A DNA stretch of 17,409 bases from Acidobacteriota bacterium (GTDB lineage Bacteria > Acidobacteriota > Terriglobia > UBA7540). Below, piece after piece: positions 1 to 7,595 of this stretch. The stretch spans positions 1-17,409 of the forward strand of contig QHZK01000189.1 in the NCBI GenBank assembly GCA_003224635.1, read 5' to 3'. The translations under genes were made by a program, and so were the position numbers. The notes under the pieces were generated by a model. It worked only from the letters and a program-made list of their open reading frames with translations, was not told the DNA's origin and did not search any database. Numbering within the stretch: position 1 is the stretch's first letter; each line of letters opens with the position of its first letter.

Positions 1-1657
1 CTCCGAGAGACAGAGCGCGGTCTAGCCTCTCCTGGGCCTCTTCGGCCGCGAGGCGAGTCTCGCGGAGGCCGTCGCGGTGCGCCTCGGAGTTCTTGAGGCG
101 CTCGGGAGCGAGCGCATCATCCCAAAACGCGTGCATGGTGTCCCGGCCGAGGACGTTTTGGAGCCGCCTCTCCGCCTCCGCGAGCTTCCGAAGAGCCGGC
201 GCCACTTCCGCCGCAACGGCGGGCGGATAGACCCGAGGCGCGTATTCGGAGAAGAACTGAGCGCGATCCATGGGCGTGGTCTGCCAGGCTGCGGCGGCGC
301 CATAGGCGATCCCCGGGAAGGCCGACCGCAGCAGCACCTGGGCGTCATCCGTCCAAATGGTATTGATCAGGCCGAGGATGCTGTACTGGCGCCCAGTCGC
401 CAGAAAGGTGTCGATGTTATCGAACGACAAATCGAAGTCGGGAGAAATCTGGTTCCAAACCGTGACGCCCGTGGCGATGAACTGGGCCAGGTGGGTCCCG
501 GCAAAAGGCGCCAGGAAATGTCTGTAATCACTCTCGGGCCCGTAGCTCCAGGGCACCAGCACTGTGCCGGGAGTAACCTGGGCGATTGTTTCAGCGTGTT
601 TTGCGAAGATATCGGCCCAGACCATCGCGTGCCGGCCGTGCTGGTTGACGAGGCTCGAAACGTTCTTGAACTGCTTCAGGTACACCTGGCCGGGAGTCAG
701 GCCCTGCGCTTCCGACTTGGCGAACCTTTCGAGCTCCCAGGTCTCGTCCATCCCGACGTGAACGAAAGGGCTGGGGAACAGGCGCGTGATCTGGTCCAGC
801 CAGTTGGTGAGCAGGTCCAAAACCGGCGGCTTGAGCGGATTGAATTCACTGCCGTGCGGCACTGCCGCCAGGTCCGCGTGGCGCTCGACGCGGAACAGGT
901 CGTGCAGGTGCCCATAGAGCTCGAGGCACGGGACCACGTCGATGTGGCGCTCGCGGCCGCAAGCGATGATCCGCCGGACCTGGTCTTTGGTAAAGCGACC
1001 CTCGGGATTCAGCAGGGGAAACCCGTCGAGCGCGATGCTCGCCTCGTTATAGAAGTAGTACTGGTTGGCCTTCCAGCGCGCAAGAAAGTCGAGCTGACGC
1101 TTGACCTCTTCCTCCGTCGGCAGCGGACCGTGGCTCATGTCCACCATGATTCCGCGATAGGCCAGCGACGGCCAGTCGTGGATTTCAACCTCGGGCAGCA
1201 TCGCCTGGTCAGCGCTCCCTTCAACCAGTTGATCGAGCGTCTGGACCCCGTAAAATAGACCGGCGGACGACTTGGCGCGAATCTCGCCGCCCTGGGCCGT
1301 CACTTCCAACTGGTAGGCCTCGCGCGAGTCCGGGCCGGGACTCTCGCCAAAAACGGGCAGCGGATCGACGGCGCCGGTCCGGTTCAAGACAATCACTCGT
1401 TCCGACCTCCCATCCTCGGAGATGGAAGTCGGAGCTTGGGCGCGGTCGGAAAGGAAGCGAGCCAGCGTTTCGGCAGCAAACCGGTCCTCCGCGCTCGGCG
1501 CCGACGCGAAGCGGATGCTCAATCCCCGCACGGGAAGCCGCCCGGAGCCGTAGCGGACCTGCTGCGGGCGCGGCAGCAATCGATTGTGCTCGGCGCGCGA
1601 CCCAACCGGCAGCGTGAGCATCGACATCAAACAGACTGAGATTCTCATCCAGCGCAC
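1..1657 (-). CDS. Secreted GH20 beta-N-acetylhexosaminidase, C-terminus cut by window edge
   Basis: Predicted to hydrolyse terminal beta-linked N-acetylhexosamine from chitin-type or peptidoglycan/glycan oligomers outside the cytoplasm. The frame is open from position 1657 to base 1 (552 codons, no stop), so the 3' end lies outside. The start is taken as GTG at 1657 because AAGGAG lies 7 nt upstream; the in-frame ATG at 1648 is too far from it. The N-terminus (RWMRISVCLMSMLTLPVGSRA) looks like a signal peptide. Residues ~27-130 resemble the GH20b domain (LLPRPQQVRY, AAETLARFL). The TIM barrel follows, with VDMSHGPLPTEEEVKRQLDF and CLELYGHLHDLFR. The catalytic Asp-Glu pair is D304-E305 in HVGMDETWELE. 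Family members usually have Gly before the Asp-Glu; here it is Met. It is transcribed divergently from the M19 dipeptidase gene. GH20 assignment is confident; exact substrate is inference. Confidence 0.9.
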   Translation of the reverse strand, partial: MRWMRISVCLMSMLTLPVGSRAEHNRLLPRPQQVRYGSGRLPVRGLSIRFASAPSAEDRFAAETLARFLSDRAQAPTSISEDGRSERVIVLNRTGAVDPLPVFGESPGPDSREAYQLEVTAQGGEIRAKSSAGLFYGVQTLDQLVEGSADQAMLPEVEIHDWPSLAYRGIMVDMSHGPLPTEEEVKRQLDFLARWKANQYYFYNEASIALDGFPLLNPEGRFTKDQVRRIIACGRERHIDVVPCLELYGHLHDLFRVERHADLAAVPHGSEFNPLKPPVLDLLTNWLDQITRLFPSPFVHVGMDETWELERFAKSEAQGLTPGQVYLKQFKNVSSLVNQHGRHAMVWADIFAKHAETIAQVTPGTVLVPWSYGPESDYRHFLAPFAGTHLAQFIATGVTVWNQISPDFDLSFDNIDTFLATGRQYSILGLINTIWTDDAQVLLRSAFPGIAYGAAAAWQTTPMDRAQFFSEYAPRVYPPAVAAEVAPALRKLAEAERRLQNVLGRDTMHAFWDDALAPERLKNSEAHRDGLRETRLAAEEAQERLDRALSLG

Positions 1658-1692
1658 GTGTCATCTCCTTTTGTCGCCGAGACCCGCTTTGT

Positions 1693-1761
1693 AGTTCGGA
1701 GTTAGGCAGTCCGGAGTGCTCGGTTGAACTGAAGAACCCCGAACTGAAGAACTCCGAACTG
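1693..1761. repeat. 15-bp periodic repeat with terminal inverted arms
   Basis: The right half carries a 15-bp unit (GAACTGAAGAACCCC at 1726-1740, GAACTGAAGAACTCC at 1741-1755, then GAACTG). The outer ends are an 11-bp perfect inverted repeat, AGTTCGGAGTT (1693-1703) and AACTCCGAACT (1750-1760). It sits in the divergent spacer between the GH20 and M19 genes. It has no coding sense and looks like a dispersed intergenic repeat that can fold back on itself. Confidence 0.7.
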
Positions 1762-1896
1762 TAAAGCCTGGACCTCAGGCGAATTCTAGACGCATCCGTT
1801 GAGGTGTCAAGCGGCATTTGGTAGTCTCGCTCAGAGAACCGATCTCGATCATTGCAATCCGGCGCGAAGGAGAAGGCCGGGCGCGAAGGAGCGGGC

Positions 1897-2991
1897 ATGA
1901 TTGTCATTGACGCGCACCTCGATCTTGCTTGGAACGCCTTGAGCTGGAACCGCGATCTCACGCTGACGGTCCCGGAGGTCCGGGCCTCGGAAGCCGGCAT
2001 GAAGGAAAGGAATCGCGGCACGAACACGGTGGCCTTTCCCGAAATGCGGAAGGGGGAAGTCGCGGTGTGCCTCGCCACCGTACTGGCTCGGGCGAGCGGT
2101 CTGGGTGAAGCTTTGCTCGACTACAGGAGCCGGGAGATCGCTAGCGCCATGGCTCAGGGGCAACTTGCTTACTACCGCATCATGGAATCGGAAGGGCGCC
2201 TGCGGATGCTGAAAGACTGGCCGTCGCTCGAAGCTCATTTCCGAAACTGGAAAACGTGCGGCGGTGGGTCTGAGCCTAACGGTGAGCCCCTCGGATTCAT
2301 CCTCAGTATGGAAGGCGCTGATCCGATTCTCTCTCCGAGCCAGGCGGCTCAATGGTGGAACGACGGACTCAGGGTGGTCGGCATGGCCCACTACGGAGCA
2401 AGCGCCTACGCGCACGGCACGGGCGCCTCCGGAGGTGTGACCCGTAAAGGCAGAGAACTCTTGAAGGTCATGGAGGAAATCGGCATGGTCCTCGATATGA
2501 CGCACCTGTCTGACGAGAGTTTCTGGCAGGCAGCGAAACTGTTCCGCGGGCCGGTCCTGGCAAGCCACAACAACTGCCGCTCGCTCGTTCCCGGCAATCG
2601 GCAATTCACCGATGACCAGATCAAGTGCCTCATCGAGCGAGACTCCGTCATCGGCGCTGCCTGCGATGACTGGATGCTCCATCCGGGATGGACGCAGGAA
2701 ACTTCGAGATCGGTGGTAGGCCTGGAAGCCGTAGTCGATCACATCGATCACGTTTGCCAACTGGCCGGGAACGCGAGGCACTCCGCCATCGGAAGCGATC
2801 TGGACGGGGGCTACGGGACCGAGCAAAGCCCGCGCGACCTGGACACCATTGTTGACCTACAAAAGCTGACTGCCCTACTGCGCGCCAGGAGTTATCAGCA
2901 AGCGGACATCGAGGCCGTGATGCACGGCAATTGGCTCCGCTTCTTTCAACGCGCGTGGACCAATTGCCGTTTCGCGTCGCGGCCAGGCTGA
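1897..2991 (+). CDS. Peptidase M19 (membrane/renal dipeptidase family)
   Basis: A binuclear-zinc dipeptidase-fold enzyme of 364 aa. Family members cleave dipeptides, often with a D-residue, so a role in recycling peptidoglycan or D-amino-acid peptides is plausible. Visible metal and active-site motifs are the N-terminal HLD (H7, D9 in VIDAHLDLAW), bridging Glu139 (LSMEGAD), His203 (LDMTHLSDESF), His224 (VLASHNNCRS) and Asp301 (AIGSDLDGGYG). All M19 ligands are therefore present. The ATG at 1897 is chosen over a TTG at 1852 because GAAGGAG (1885-1891) is 5 nt upstream and the family motif starts immediately. No signal peptide is seen, so it is probably cytoplasmic. An 11-nt sequence containing the Shine-Dalgarno is duplicated 19 nt upstream. 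It is divergent from GH20; a hairpin repeat follows the stop. Confidence 0.92.
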   Translation: MIVIDAHLDLAWNALSWNRDLTLTVPEVRASEAGMKERNRGTNTVAFPEMRKGEVAVCLATVLARASGLGEALLDYRSREIASAMAQGQLAYYRIMESEGRLRMLKDWPSLEAHFRNWKTCGGGSEPNGEPLGFILSMEGADPILSPSQAAQWWNDGLRVVGMAHYGASAYAHGTGASGGVTRKGRELLKVMEEIGMVLDMTHLSDESFWQAAKLFRGPVLASHNNCRSLVPGNRQFTDDQIKCLIERDSVIGAACDDWMLHPGWTQETSRSVVGLEAVVDHIDHVCQLAGNARHSAIGSDLDGGYGTEQSPRDLDTIVDLQKLTALLRARSYQQADIEAVMHGNWLRFFQRAWTNCRFASRPG

Positions 2992-3001
2992 CCGATGGAC
3001 T

Positions 3002-3060
3002 GTAGGGGAGCACCTTTACGGTGCTCCCGGCAAACCCGTGAAGTGGAGGCCCTCCCCTAC
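3002..3060. repeat. REP-like hairpin element A, possible terminator
   Basis: The outer inverted repeat is GTAGGGGAG (3002-3010) and CTCCCCTAC (3052-3060). Nested inside is a 9-bp stem, GGGAGCACC (3006-3014) and GGTGCTCCC (3020-3028), with a TTTAC loop. It lies 10 nt after the M19 stop codon. No U-tract follows, so it is better read as a dispersed palindromic element that may stabilise or end the transcript than as a classical intrinsic terminator. The layout matches the element at 11755-11828. Confidence 0.7.
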
Positions 3061-3102
3061 CGCGCGAAGCAGGAGCTTGACAACTTTTTCTTCGCCTAAC
3101 TC

Positions 3103-3120
3103 ATCTTATAGGAGTAAGAT
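3103..3120. promoter_or_regulatory. Inverted repeat upstream of FecR/DUF6600 gene, candidate operator
   Basis: ATCTTA (3103-3108) and TAAGAT (3115-3120) form a 6-bp dyad separated by TAGGAG, about 40 nt before the start codon of the FecR-domain gene. A TTGACA lies at 3077-3082, but no -10 box is found at standard spacing, so the promoter itself is not defined. Regulatory function is inference from symmetry and position only. Confidence 0.3.
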
Positions 3121-3158
3121 AGGGTTGTGGCGTAAAACCACGCCCAGGGAGTATTCCC

Positions 3159-4820
3159 ATGCAATCCACCATGCGCCTAGCCCGTAAGTGGCTCTTAGTG
3201 TGCCTCGGGGTCGCCTTCATGGCGGCGCTATTCGCCGCCCGGCTCGGTGCCGCCCCGGCCCAGGAAGAGCAGGAGCAGCAGCAGTATTCTCACGCCCGCG
3301 TCGTCCGGCTGAGCTTTACCGAAGGCGCCGTAACGACACAACGACCGGACTTGCCCGACTGGTCCACTGCCCCCGTGAACACGCCCATCCAGGAAGGGTT
3401 CAAGCTCTCGACAGCCGAGAACAGTTTCGCTGAAGTAGAGTTTGAAAACGCGCTTTCCACGGCGCGCCTCGGGCAGCTCTCCCTGCTCGAATTCAACCGG
3501 CTCGCGCTCGCGCCGGACGGCGGCAAGGTGAACCGGCTCACCCTGAATCAAGGCTATGCGACGTTCCATTTCGTCCCGTCCGAGCAGGACGTCTATGAAG
3601 TCAAGGCCGGCGATGCGACCCTGACGCCGAACGGGAAGGCGCAATTTCGCGTGGACCTCGACGAAGGCCAAGTCCGCGTTGAAGTTTTCAAAGGCTCAGT
3701 TGAAGTGTCAAGCCGGGAGGGCCCGCAGACGCTCACGAAAAATATGGTCCTGGACTTGCGTGCAGGCGAGCCGGCCGAGCTAGCGCAGGGCATCACCAAA
3801 GACGACTGGGACGCGTGGGTTGCCGAGCGCGACCAGACCAAGGTGGCAGTGCAGGCTCCGGCTTCCTCCGGGGCCTACTCCGCTGCGGCGGGCTCGAATT
3901 TGTACGGGTGGAACGACCTTTACAGTTACGGCGACTGGGGTTTTGCCCCGGGCTACGGCAACGCCTGGTTCCCGGATGTTGCGTTCGGCTGGTCGCCGTA
4001 CTCCTGCGGCCGTTGGGCCTGGTATGGAGGCTTTGGCTACACCTGGATCCCCTGCGAAACGTGGGGCTGGTTGCCCTTCCATTACGGTAGCTGGTTCTTT
4101 GACCCGGTCTTTGGGTGGGGCTGGATGCCCGGCGGTTTTGGATACTGGTCTCCGGCCCTGGTGACGTGGTACCAGGGACCCGGATGGGTGGGATGGGCGC
4201 CGCAGGGCGTCACGCACGTCAGGACGGCGGGTGGCTGTCCTCCGGGTCGATCGTGCGCGACGGTGGTCAAGACAACCACGCTTCAAAACGGCAAGCCGGT
4301 TTCTCCGCAAAGCTTGGTGGCAGTTGACCTCGGCGAGGTCCGCAGCCATCACGTCTCAAGCCCCGACATCGCTCCCACTCAGCGCGCCATGCTTCCGGGC
4401 GCTCCCGTGCCGCACGCCGCAGCGTTTCTTGGCGCATCAAGTCTTGGCGCATCAGGCGCCGCGGCTGGAGCGCCACAAGCTTCCCCTGCCGGCTCTCGCC
4501 ATGTTCTTGTCGGCAAGGCGCCGGCCCCGGTTGGGGTCCGTGAAGGCGGGCGCGCCGCGACTGGCTTCTCGGGCCGGGGTGCGCCTTCTTCGGGCGGCGC
4601 TTTCGGGCGTGAATCGAGCGGACGCTCAGTCCAATCGCACTCGGTTTCGAGATCGGGTTCCGCGTCTTCGGGCGGAGGTCGAAGCAGCGGGGGCGGCGGT
4701 GGATTTTCGGGCGGCGGTGGCGGTGGCCACGTGAGCGGCGGCGGACCGTCAGGCGGCTCGATCCGTGGCGGCGGTGGGGGCGGCGGTGGCGGTGGCCACA
4801 GCGGAGGCCCTCGTCGCTAA
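3159..4820 (+). CDS. Exported FecR-domain / DUF6600 protein with Gly-rich tail
   Basis: A 553-aa exported protein of unknown role. Residues 1-33 form a signal peptide (RLARKWLLVCLGVAFMAALFAA, cleavage likely near GAA-PAQ). A FecR-like beta-rich domain covers ~78-185 (LSTAENSFAEVEFENAL, GKAQFRVDLDEGQVRVEVFKGSVEV). Residues ~248-350 are a DUF6600-type W/Y/G/P-rich array (FGWSPYSCGRWAWYGGFGYTWIPCETWGWLP and similar repeats). The tail is low-complexity Ser/Gly, almost pure Gly-Gly-X after ~500. The start ATG has GGGAG 8 nt upstream; a second in-frame ATG at 3171 is less well placed. Classical FecR is an anti-sigma regulator, but here there is no sigma factor or TonB receptor next door. The architecture suggests an extracellular or surface-anchored structural protein. 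It converges on the Memo gene with an 18-nt gap. Confidence 0.88.
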   Translation: MQSTMRLARKWLLVCLGVAFMAALFAARLGAAPAQEEQEQQQYSHARVVRLSFTEGAVTTQRPDLPDWSTAPVNTPIQEGFKLSTAENSFAEVEFENALSTARLGQLSLLEFNRLALAPDGGKVNRLTLNQGYATFHFVPSEQDVYEVKAGDATLTPNGKAQFRVDLDEGQVRVEVFKGSVEVSSREGPQTLTKNMVLDLRAGEPAELAQGITKDDWDAWVAERDQTKVAVQAPASSGAYSAAAGSNLYGWNDLYSYGDWGFAPGYGNAWFPDVAFGWSPYSCGRWAWYGGFGYTWIPCETWGWLPFHYGSWFFDPVFGWGWMPGGFGYWSPALVTWYQGPGWVGWAPQGVTHVRTAGGCPPGRSCATVVKTTTLQNGKPVSPQSLVAVDLGEVRSHHVSSPDIAPTQRAMLPGAPVPHAAAFLGASSLGASGAAAGAPQASPAGSRHVLVGKAPAPVGVREGGRAATGFSGRGAPSSGGAFGRESSGRSVQSHSVSRSGSASSGGGRSSGGGGGFSGGGGGGHVSGGGPSGGSIRGGGGGGGGGGHSGGPRR

Positions 4821-4838
4821 TCTGAGTTCTCAGCGTCG

Positions 4839-5669
4839 TCAGCTAATCACGATCCCCGCGTAGCCTACGACGGCGCTGCGGTCTCCGCTCACGTCGGCGG
4901 AGGTCGCGTACTTCACCAGCTCGGCCCGCTGCGCCCCGAGTTCTTTCGCGGCCACGAGCATCGCCACAACGGGACCGTAACCGCACATCGAGATGTCTTC
5001 GCGGCGGATCACGTCGTACAGACCCTGCGGATCGAGCGCCAGGATCTGATCGACGGCTTTCCGGTCCTTCACCCGCGTGACATCGTCAGGCTCGTAGTGA
5101 TTCATGTCGCTCGATGCCACAATCAATACAGGTTTACTGGCGCCATTCACAGTCTGAGCCACCCCCCGCCCCAGCGACTCGAGCGCGGCATACCCGCCCA
5201 AGCCGATCGAGACCGGAACGAAGGAGAACTCCTTAACCATGTACTGCAGGAAGGGCAGTTGGACTTCCAGCGAGTGCTCCTCTTGGTGCGCCTGGGCGTC
5301 TTCAGTGAGAAGGTGGCAACTCTGACCTAGGACCTGCGCCATCGGAGAGTCAATCGGAACGGCGCCGAGCGGAGTGAGCCACGCGCCCCTTGGCATCAGC
5401 GCCAGAGGCGCGCCCCTTCCGAAATGGTTGGGCGCCAGGATAACATAGGAAGGGCGCGCGGGCAGCCGGCGGTAAACGGCCCCGGCCACGTGTCCCGAAT
5501 ACATATAGCCTGCGTGCGGCACGATGCACCCGATCGCCGCTGCGAAGCTTTCCTCGGCGGCTCGGGTTCGAGGGCCCGTGTACTTTTCCAGGTCTTGCAA
5601 AAGGGCCTCAGGATCGGAAGGATAGAACCGGCCCGCCACAACCGGACGGCGAACCTCTTGGGCGTACAT
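4839..5669 (-). CDS. Memo-family protein (AmmeMemoRadiSam system protein B)
   Basis: A 276-aa protein of the Memo superfamily, related to LigB-type dioxygenases and to human MEMO1. The biochemical role of bacterial members is not settled. Conserved family residues are all visible: RRPVVAGRFYP at the N-terminus, His52 (VPHAGYMYSG), His82 (APNHFG), SSDMNHYEP (His191) and Cys229 (MCGYGP). These match the His-His-Cys metal site known from MEMO1. In many bacteria the gene sits with an AMMECR1-domain gene and a radical SAM gene; neither is in this window, so it is an orphan member here. The start has no clear Shine-Dalgarno, but the family N-terminus fixes it. The upstream gene on the same strand (101-aa unknown) ends 53 nt away, so co-transcription is plausible. 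Confidence 0.92.
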   Translation of the reverse strand: MYAQEVRRPVVAGRFYPSDPEALLQDLEKYTGPRTRAAEESFAAAIGCIVPHAGYMYSGHVAGAVYRRLPARPSYVILAPNHFGRGAPLALMPRGAWLTPLGAVPIDSPMAQVLGQSCHLLTEDAQAHQEEHSLEVQLPFLQYMVKEFSFVPVSIGLGGYAALESLGRGVAQTVNGASKPVLIVASSDMNHYEPDDVTRVKDRKAVDQILALDPQGLYDVIRREDISMCGYGPVVAMLVAAKELGAQRAELVKYATSADVSGDRSAVVGYAGIVIS

Positions 5670-5722
5670 GGGAAAATCGTAGTCGATGCGGCGTGAGCAG
5701 TCAACAGAGGGGCTGATGAGCG

Positions 5723-6028
5723 TCAGCCGGTCGAGGGCTTGTCGTCGTCTACGGTTATCTTCAGATCGCGGAGGAATTCGGCGTCCTGATTGCTAAGACG
5801 AAACTGTACGCCCTGAGCGTCTCCCGTGCCGAGCTTCCGGCGGCGCACCGCGCTCGAGTCGCCCCGCTTGTTGAAGCCGACCGTAACCTCGAGAACCAGG
5901 AAAAGGTCATAACCGGCGGCGCGGATGCGTCCCATGACTTCCGAGATGCTGTCCGAGTCGGAGAGGGATTCATTGATGGCGTGGCCGAGCTCGTCGATCA
6001 AACGCTTGAAGTTGTCGTCGAGGTCCAA
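5723..6028 (-). CDS. Unknown 101-aa protein, TTG start
   Basis: Not recognised. The acidic N-terminus (DLDDNFKRLIDELGHAINESL) is followed by GYDLFLVLEVTVGF and a basic stretch (RRRKLG), ending FLRDLKITVDDD. No membrane segment or signal peptide is present, so it is a small soluble cytoplasmic protein. The start is TTG at 6028, supported by GAGGAG 5 nt upstream; no ATG lies near that site in this frame, and the next in-frame ATG (about codon 32) would remove a third of the protein. Amino acid composition is protein-like and the frame lies upstream of the Memo gene on the same strand. A partner role for Memo is possible but unsupported beyond position. Confidence 0.65.
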   Translation of the reverse strand: MDLDDNFKRLIDELGHAINESLSDSDSISEVMGRIRAAGYDLFLVLEVTVGFNKRGDSSAVRRRKLGTGDAQGVQFRLSNQDAEFLRDLKITVDDDKPSTG

Positions 6029-6083
6029 AGCATCTCCTCAGTCGCTGGTTCCTCTGCCTTAGCCAGTGTATCACAGTGATTTC

Positions 6084-6111
6084 GGATCTTAGATTTTGGA
6101 TTTTTCGATGG
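6084..6111. repeat. Degenerate heptamer repeat
   Basis: Three consecutive 7-nt units GGATCTT, AGATTTT, GGATTTT (6084-6104) and a decayed fourth unit lie in the spacer between the aldo/keto reductase stop and the 101-aa gene. The sequence is AT-richer than its surroundings. It is the same kind of 7-nt periodic spacer filler as at 14126-14146, with a different sequence. Confidence 0.5.
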
Positions 6112-6138
6112 GAGCCAACTCGCAGAGCCAACCAGCCA

Positions 6139-7110
6139 TCAACGATTATACTTCGGCGTTATCCCGCGCAGGCGCTTCCAGACATCATCGCAGCGAGCTG
6201 TCACAGCGTCATCCAGCGGGCCGCCCTCACACGCCTTCAAGTTCTCGTCAAGCTGCTCAGGGCAGGAGGCGCCGAGAATGACGGAGTCCACCTGGGGCCG
6301 GCTGAGCAGCCACTGGAGCGATAACTCGACCAGCGTTTTCCCCGCGTCACGGGCGATCCCTCGCAGCTCCTCAACGGCTGCGAAGTAGTCCGCGTGCCAG
6401 TAGCGGCCCCGATAGAGCGGGCTGCCATCAAACCGCGAGCCGGGCGGGGGCGCTTTCTGCCGCGAGTGCTTGCCGGTGAGCAGCCCGCCAGCCAGGGGAT
6501 TGTAGGGGACCACGGCCACGCCAAACCTTTTTGCGAAGGGCAGGTACTCCTCCTCAATGCCACGCGCCAGCAGGTTGTACATGGGCTGCGAAATATAAGG
6601 CGGCTTGAACCCGTTCTTTTCGGAAACCCACAGAATCTCCGAGACCTGCCAGGCGGCGTAATTGGACACGGCCGGATAACGCACTTGGCCCGTGCGCACG
6701 AGCTCGTTCATGGCCTCGAGCGTCTCCTCGATCGGGACGTCGTAGTCGGGCTGGTGCAAATAGTAGACGTCGAGGTAGTCCGTCCGAAGCCGCCTGAGAC
6801 TGGCCTCCGCAGCCTTGCGGATGGCCGCGCGTGACAGGCCGGCGTCATCGGGAGCTTCTCCCATCTTGTGCCGGACCTTGCTCGCCAGGACCAGCCTTGG
6901 CCGCCGTTCCGCGAGAATCTTTCCCAGCATCTCTTCCGACCTTCCCTGGTTGTACATGTTCGCGGTGTCGAAGAAGTTGACTCCCACGTCGAGACACTGA
7001 TCGATCATGCGGGCCGCGCTGGCCTCGTCAGCCTGGGAACCCAGCGTCATGGTGCCGAAGGAAAGGCGAGAGACTCTCAAATCAGTATGAGGCAAAAGAC
7101 GATATTCCAT
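6139..7110 (-). CDS. Aldo/keto reductase (NADPH-dependent oxidoreductase)
   Basis: A 323-aa cytoplasmic TIM-barrel reductase acting on carbonyls or sugar-type substrates. The full catalytic tetrad is visible: Asp48 and Tyr53 (FDTANMYNQGRSE), Lys78 (LVLASKVRHKMG) and His119 (YYLHQPDYD). The C-terminal NADP-binding portion shows NPLAGGLLTGKH and VDSVILGASCPEQLDENL. Length is normal for the family. The start ATG at 7110 has GGGAGG 5 nt upstream. It is divergent from the 123-aa unknown gene; a perfect 8-bp inverted repeat pair (7141-7148 and 7209-7216) brackets that spacer. Substrate unknown; of the AKR subgroups it most resembles the YajO/Tas-like set that also has many general aldehyde reductases. 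Confidence 0.93.
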   Translation of the reverse strand: MEYRLLPHTDLRVSRLSFGTMTLGSQADEASAARMIDQCLDVGVNFFDTANMYNQGRSEEMLGKILAERRPRLVLASKVRHKMGEAPDDAGLSRAAIRKAAEASLRRLRTDYLDVYYLHQPDYDVPIEETLEAMNELVRTGQVRYPAVSNYAAWQVSEILWVSEKNGFKPPYISQPMYNLLARGIEEEYLPFAKRFGVAVVPYNPLAGGLLTGKHSRQKAPPPGSRFDGSPLYRGRYWHADYFAAVEELRGIARDAGKTLVELSLQWLLSRPQVDSVILGASCPEQLDENLKACEGGPLDDAVTARCDDVWKRLRGITPKYNR

Positions 7111-7140
7111 CAGTACCTCCCAGCGCAGTGTGTAGACTCT

Positions 7141-7216
7141 TCACCCGACATTCAATTCTCGCTCAGCAAACATCCAAGCACGCCTCCGAAACATCTAAAC
7201 TAGTGTAATCGGGTGA
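7141..7216. promoter_or_regulatory. Inverted 8-mers bracketing a divergent spacer
   Basis: TCACCCGA (7141-7148) and TCGGGTGA (7209-7216) are exact reverse complements, 60 nt apart. They lie on the two sides of the divergent intergenic region between the aldo/keto reductase and the 123-aa gene. The right copy overlaps the ribosome-binding region of the 123-aa gene. Could be a pair of half-sites or chance; no promoter boxes were assigned. Confidence 0.25.
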
Positions 7217-7223
7217 GGCTGCC

Positions 7224-7595
7224 ATGAGTGATGAGCGCTTGCTTCAGCTAGCACAACAACTCGAGTGGCTCGGCTGCGAAGCCGGCTTCTACGGCGCCAA
7301 AGCGGGCGGGTCGGCAGCGGAGACCTTCTTGGAAAGGCAGCGCGAGGTTCTGGCCACTGCCGAAAAAATCGAACGCGAGCTCAAAGGCGCAGTTCGCTTC
7401 AACCTCAGCACTCTTGTGGGGGTTGATTACGGTCCCCTGGAGGAGACTTTCGATTCCATTACCGATTTGCTGGCGGCGGTCGAGGATATCAAACAGTCCG
7501 CAGTTTTTTCCGCCCAAGAACTTCCATCCAAGGTGCGCCGGTTTAGCCGCATGGTCGAGAGCTACGGGAGCGCCGCAATCCCCGCGGGCGTTTAA
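7224..7595 (+). CDS. Unknown 123-aa helical protein
   Basis: Not recognised. The sequence is mostly amphipathic and helical (LLQLAQQLEWLGCEAGFYGAK, ETFLERQREVLATAEKIEREL, DSITDLLAAVEDIKQ) with one Cys and no signal peptide or membrane segment, suggesting a small cytoplasmic helical-bundle protein. The ATG at 7224 follows GTGAGG at a usable distance. Codon use is GC-rich like the neighbours. Its stop codon interlocks with the stop of the convergent sugar isomerase gene (shared TTAA at 7592-7595). Confidence 0.65.
   Translation: MSDERLLQLAQQLEWLGCEAGFYGAKAGGSAAETFLERQREVLATAEKIERELKGAVRFNLSTLVGVDYGPLEETFDSITDLLAAVEDIKQSAVFSAQELPSKVRRFSRMVESYGSAAIPAGV

Noticed and set aside
77..1258. 393-aa plus-strand open frame
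   Set aside because: Antisense shadow of the GH20 gene; the minus frame has family motifs and the plus frame has none.
1690..1765. CRISPR-like short repeat array
   Set aside because: Units are directly adjacent 15-mers without spacers; no cas genes anywhere in the window.
1221..2078. 285-aa minus-strand open frame across the GH20/M19 boundary
   Set aside because: Out of frame with GH20, runs antisense to M19 and through the repeat spacer; no protein-like motifs.
1849..2826. 325-aa minus-strand open frame
   Set aside because: Antisense to the M19 gene, which has all catalytic motifs.
3077..3114. TTGACA paired with TATAGG as the FecR-gene promoter
   Set aside because: Spacing is 24 nt, too long for a standard sigma70 promoter.
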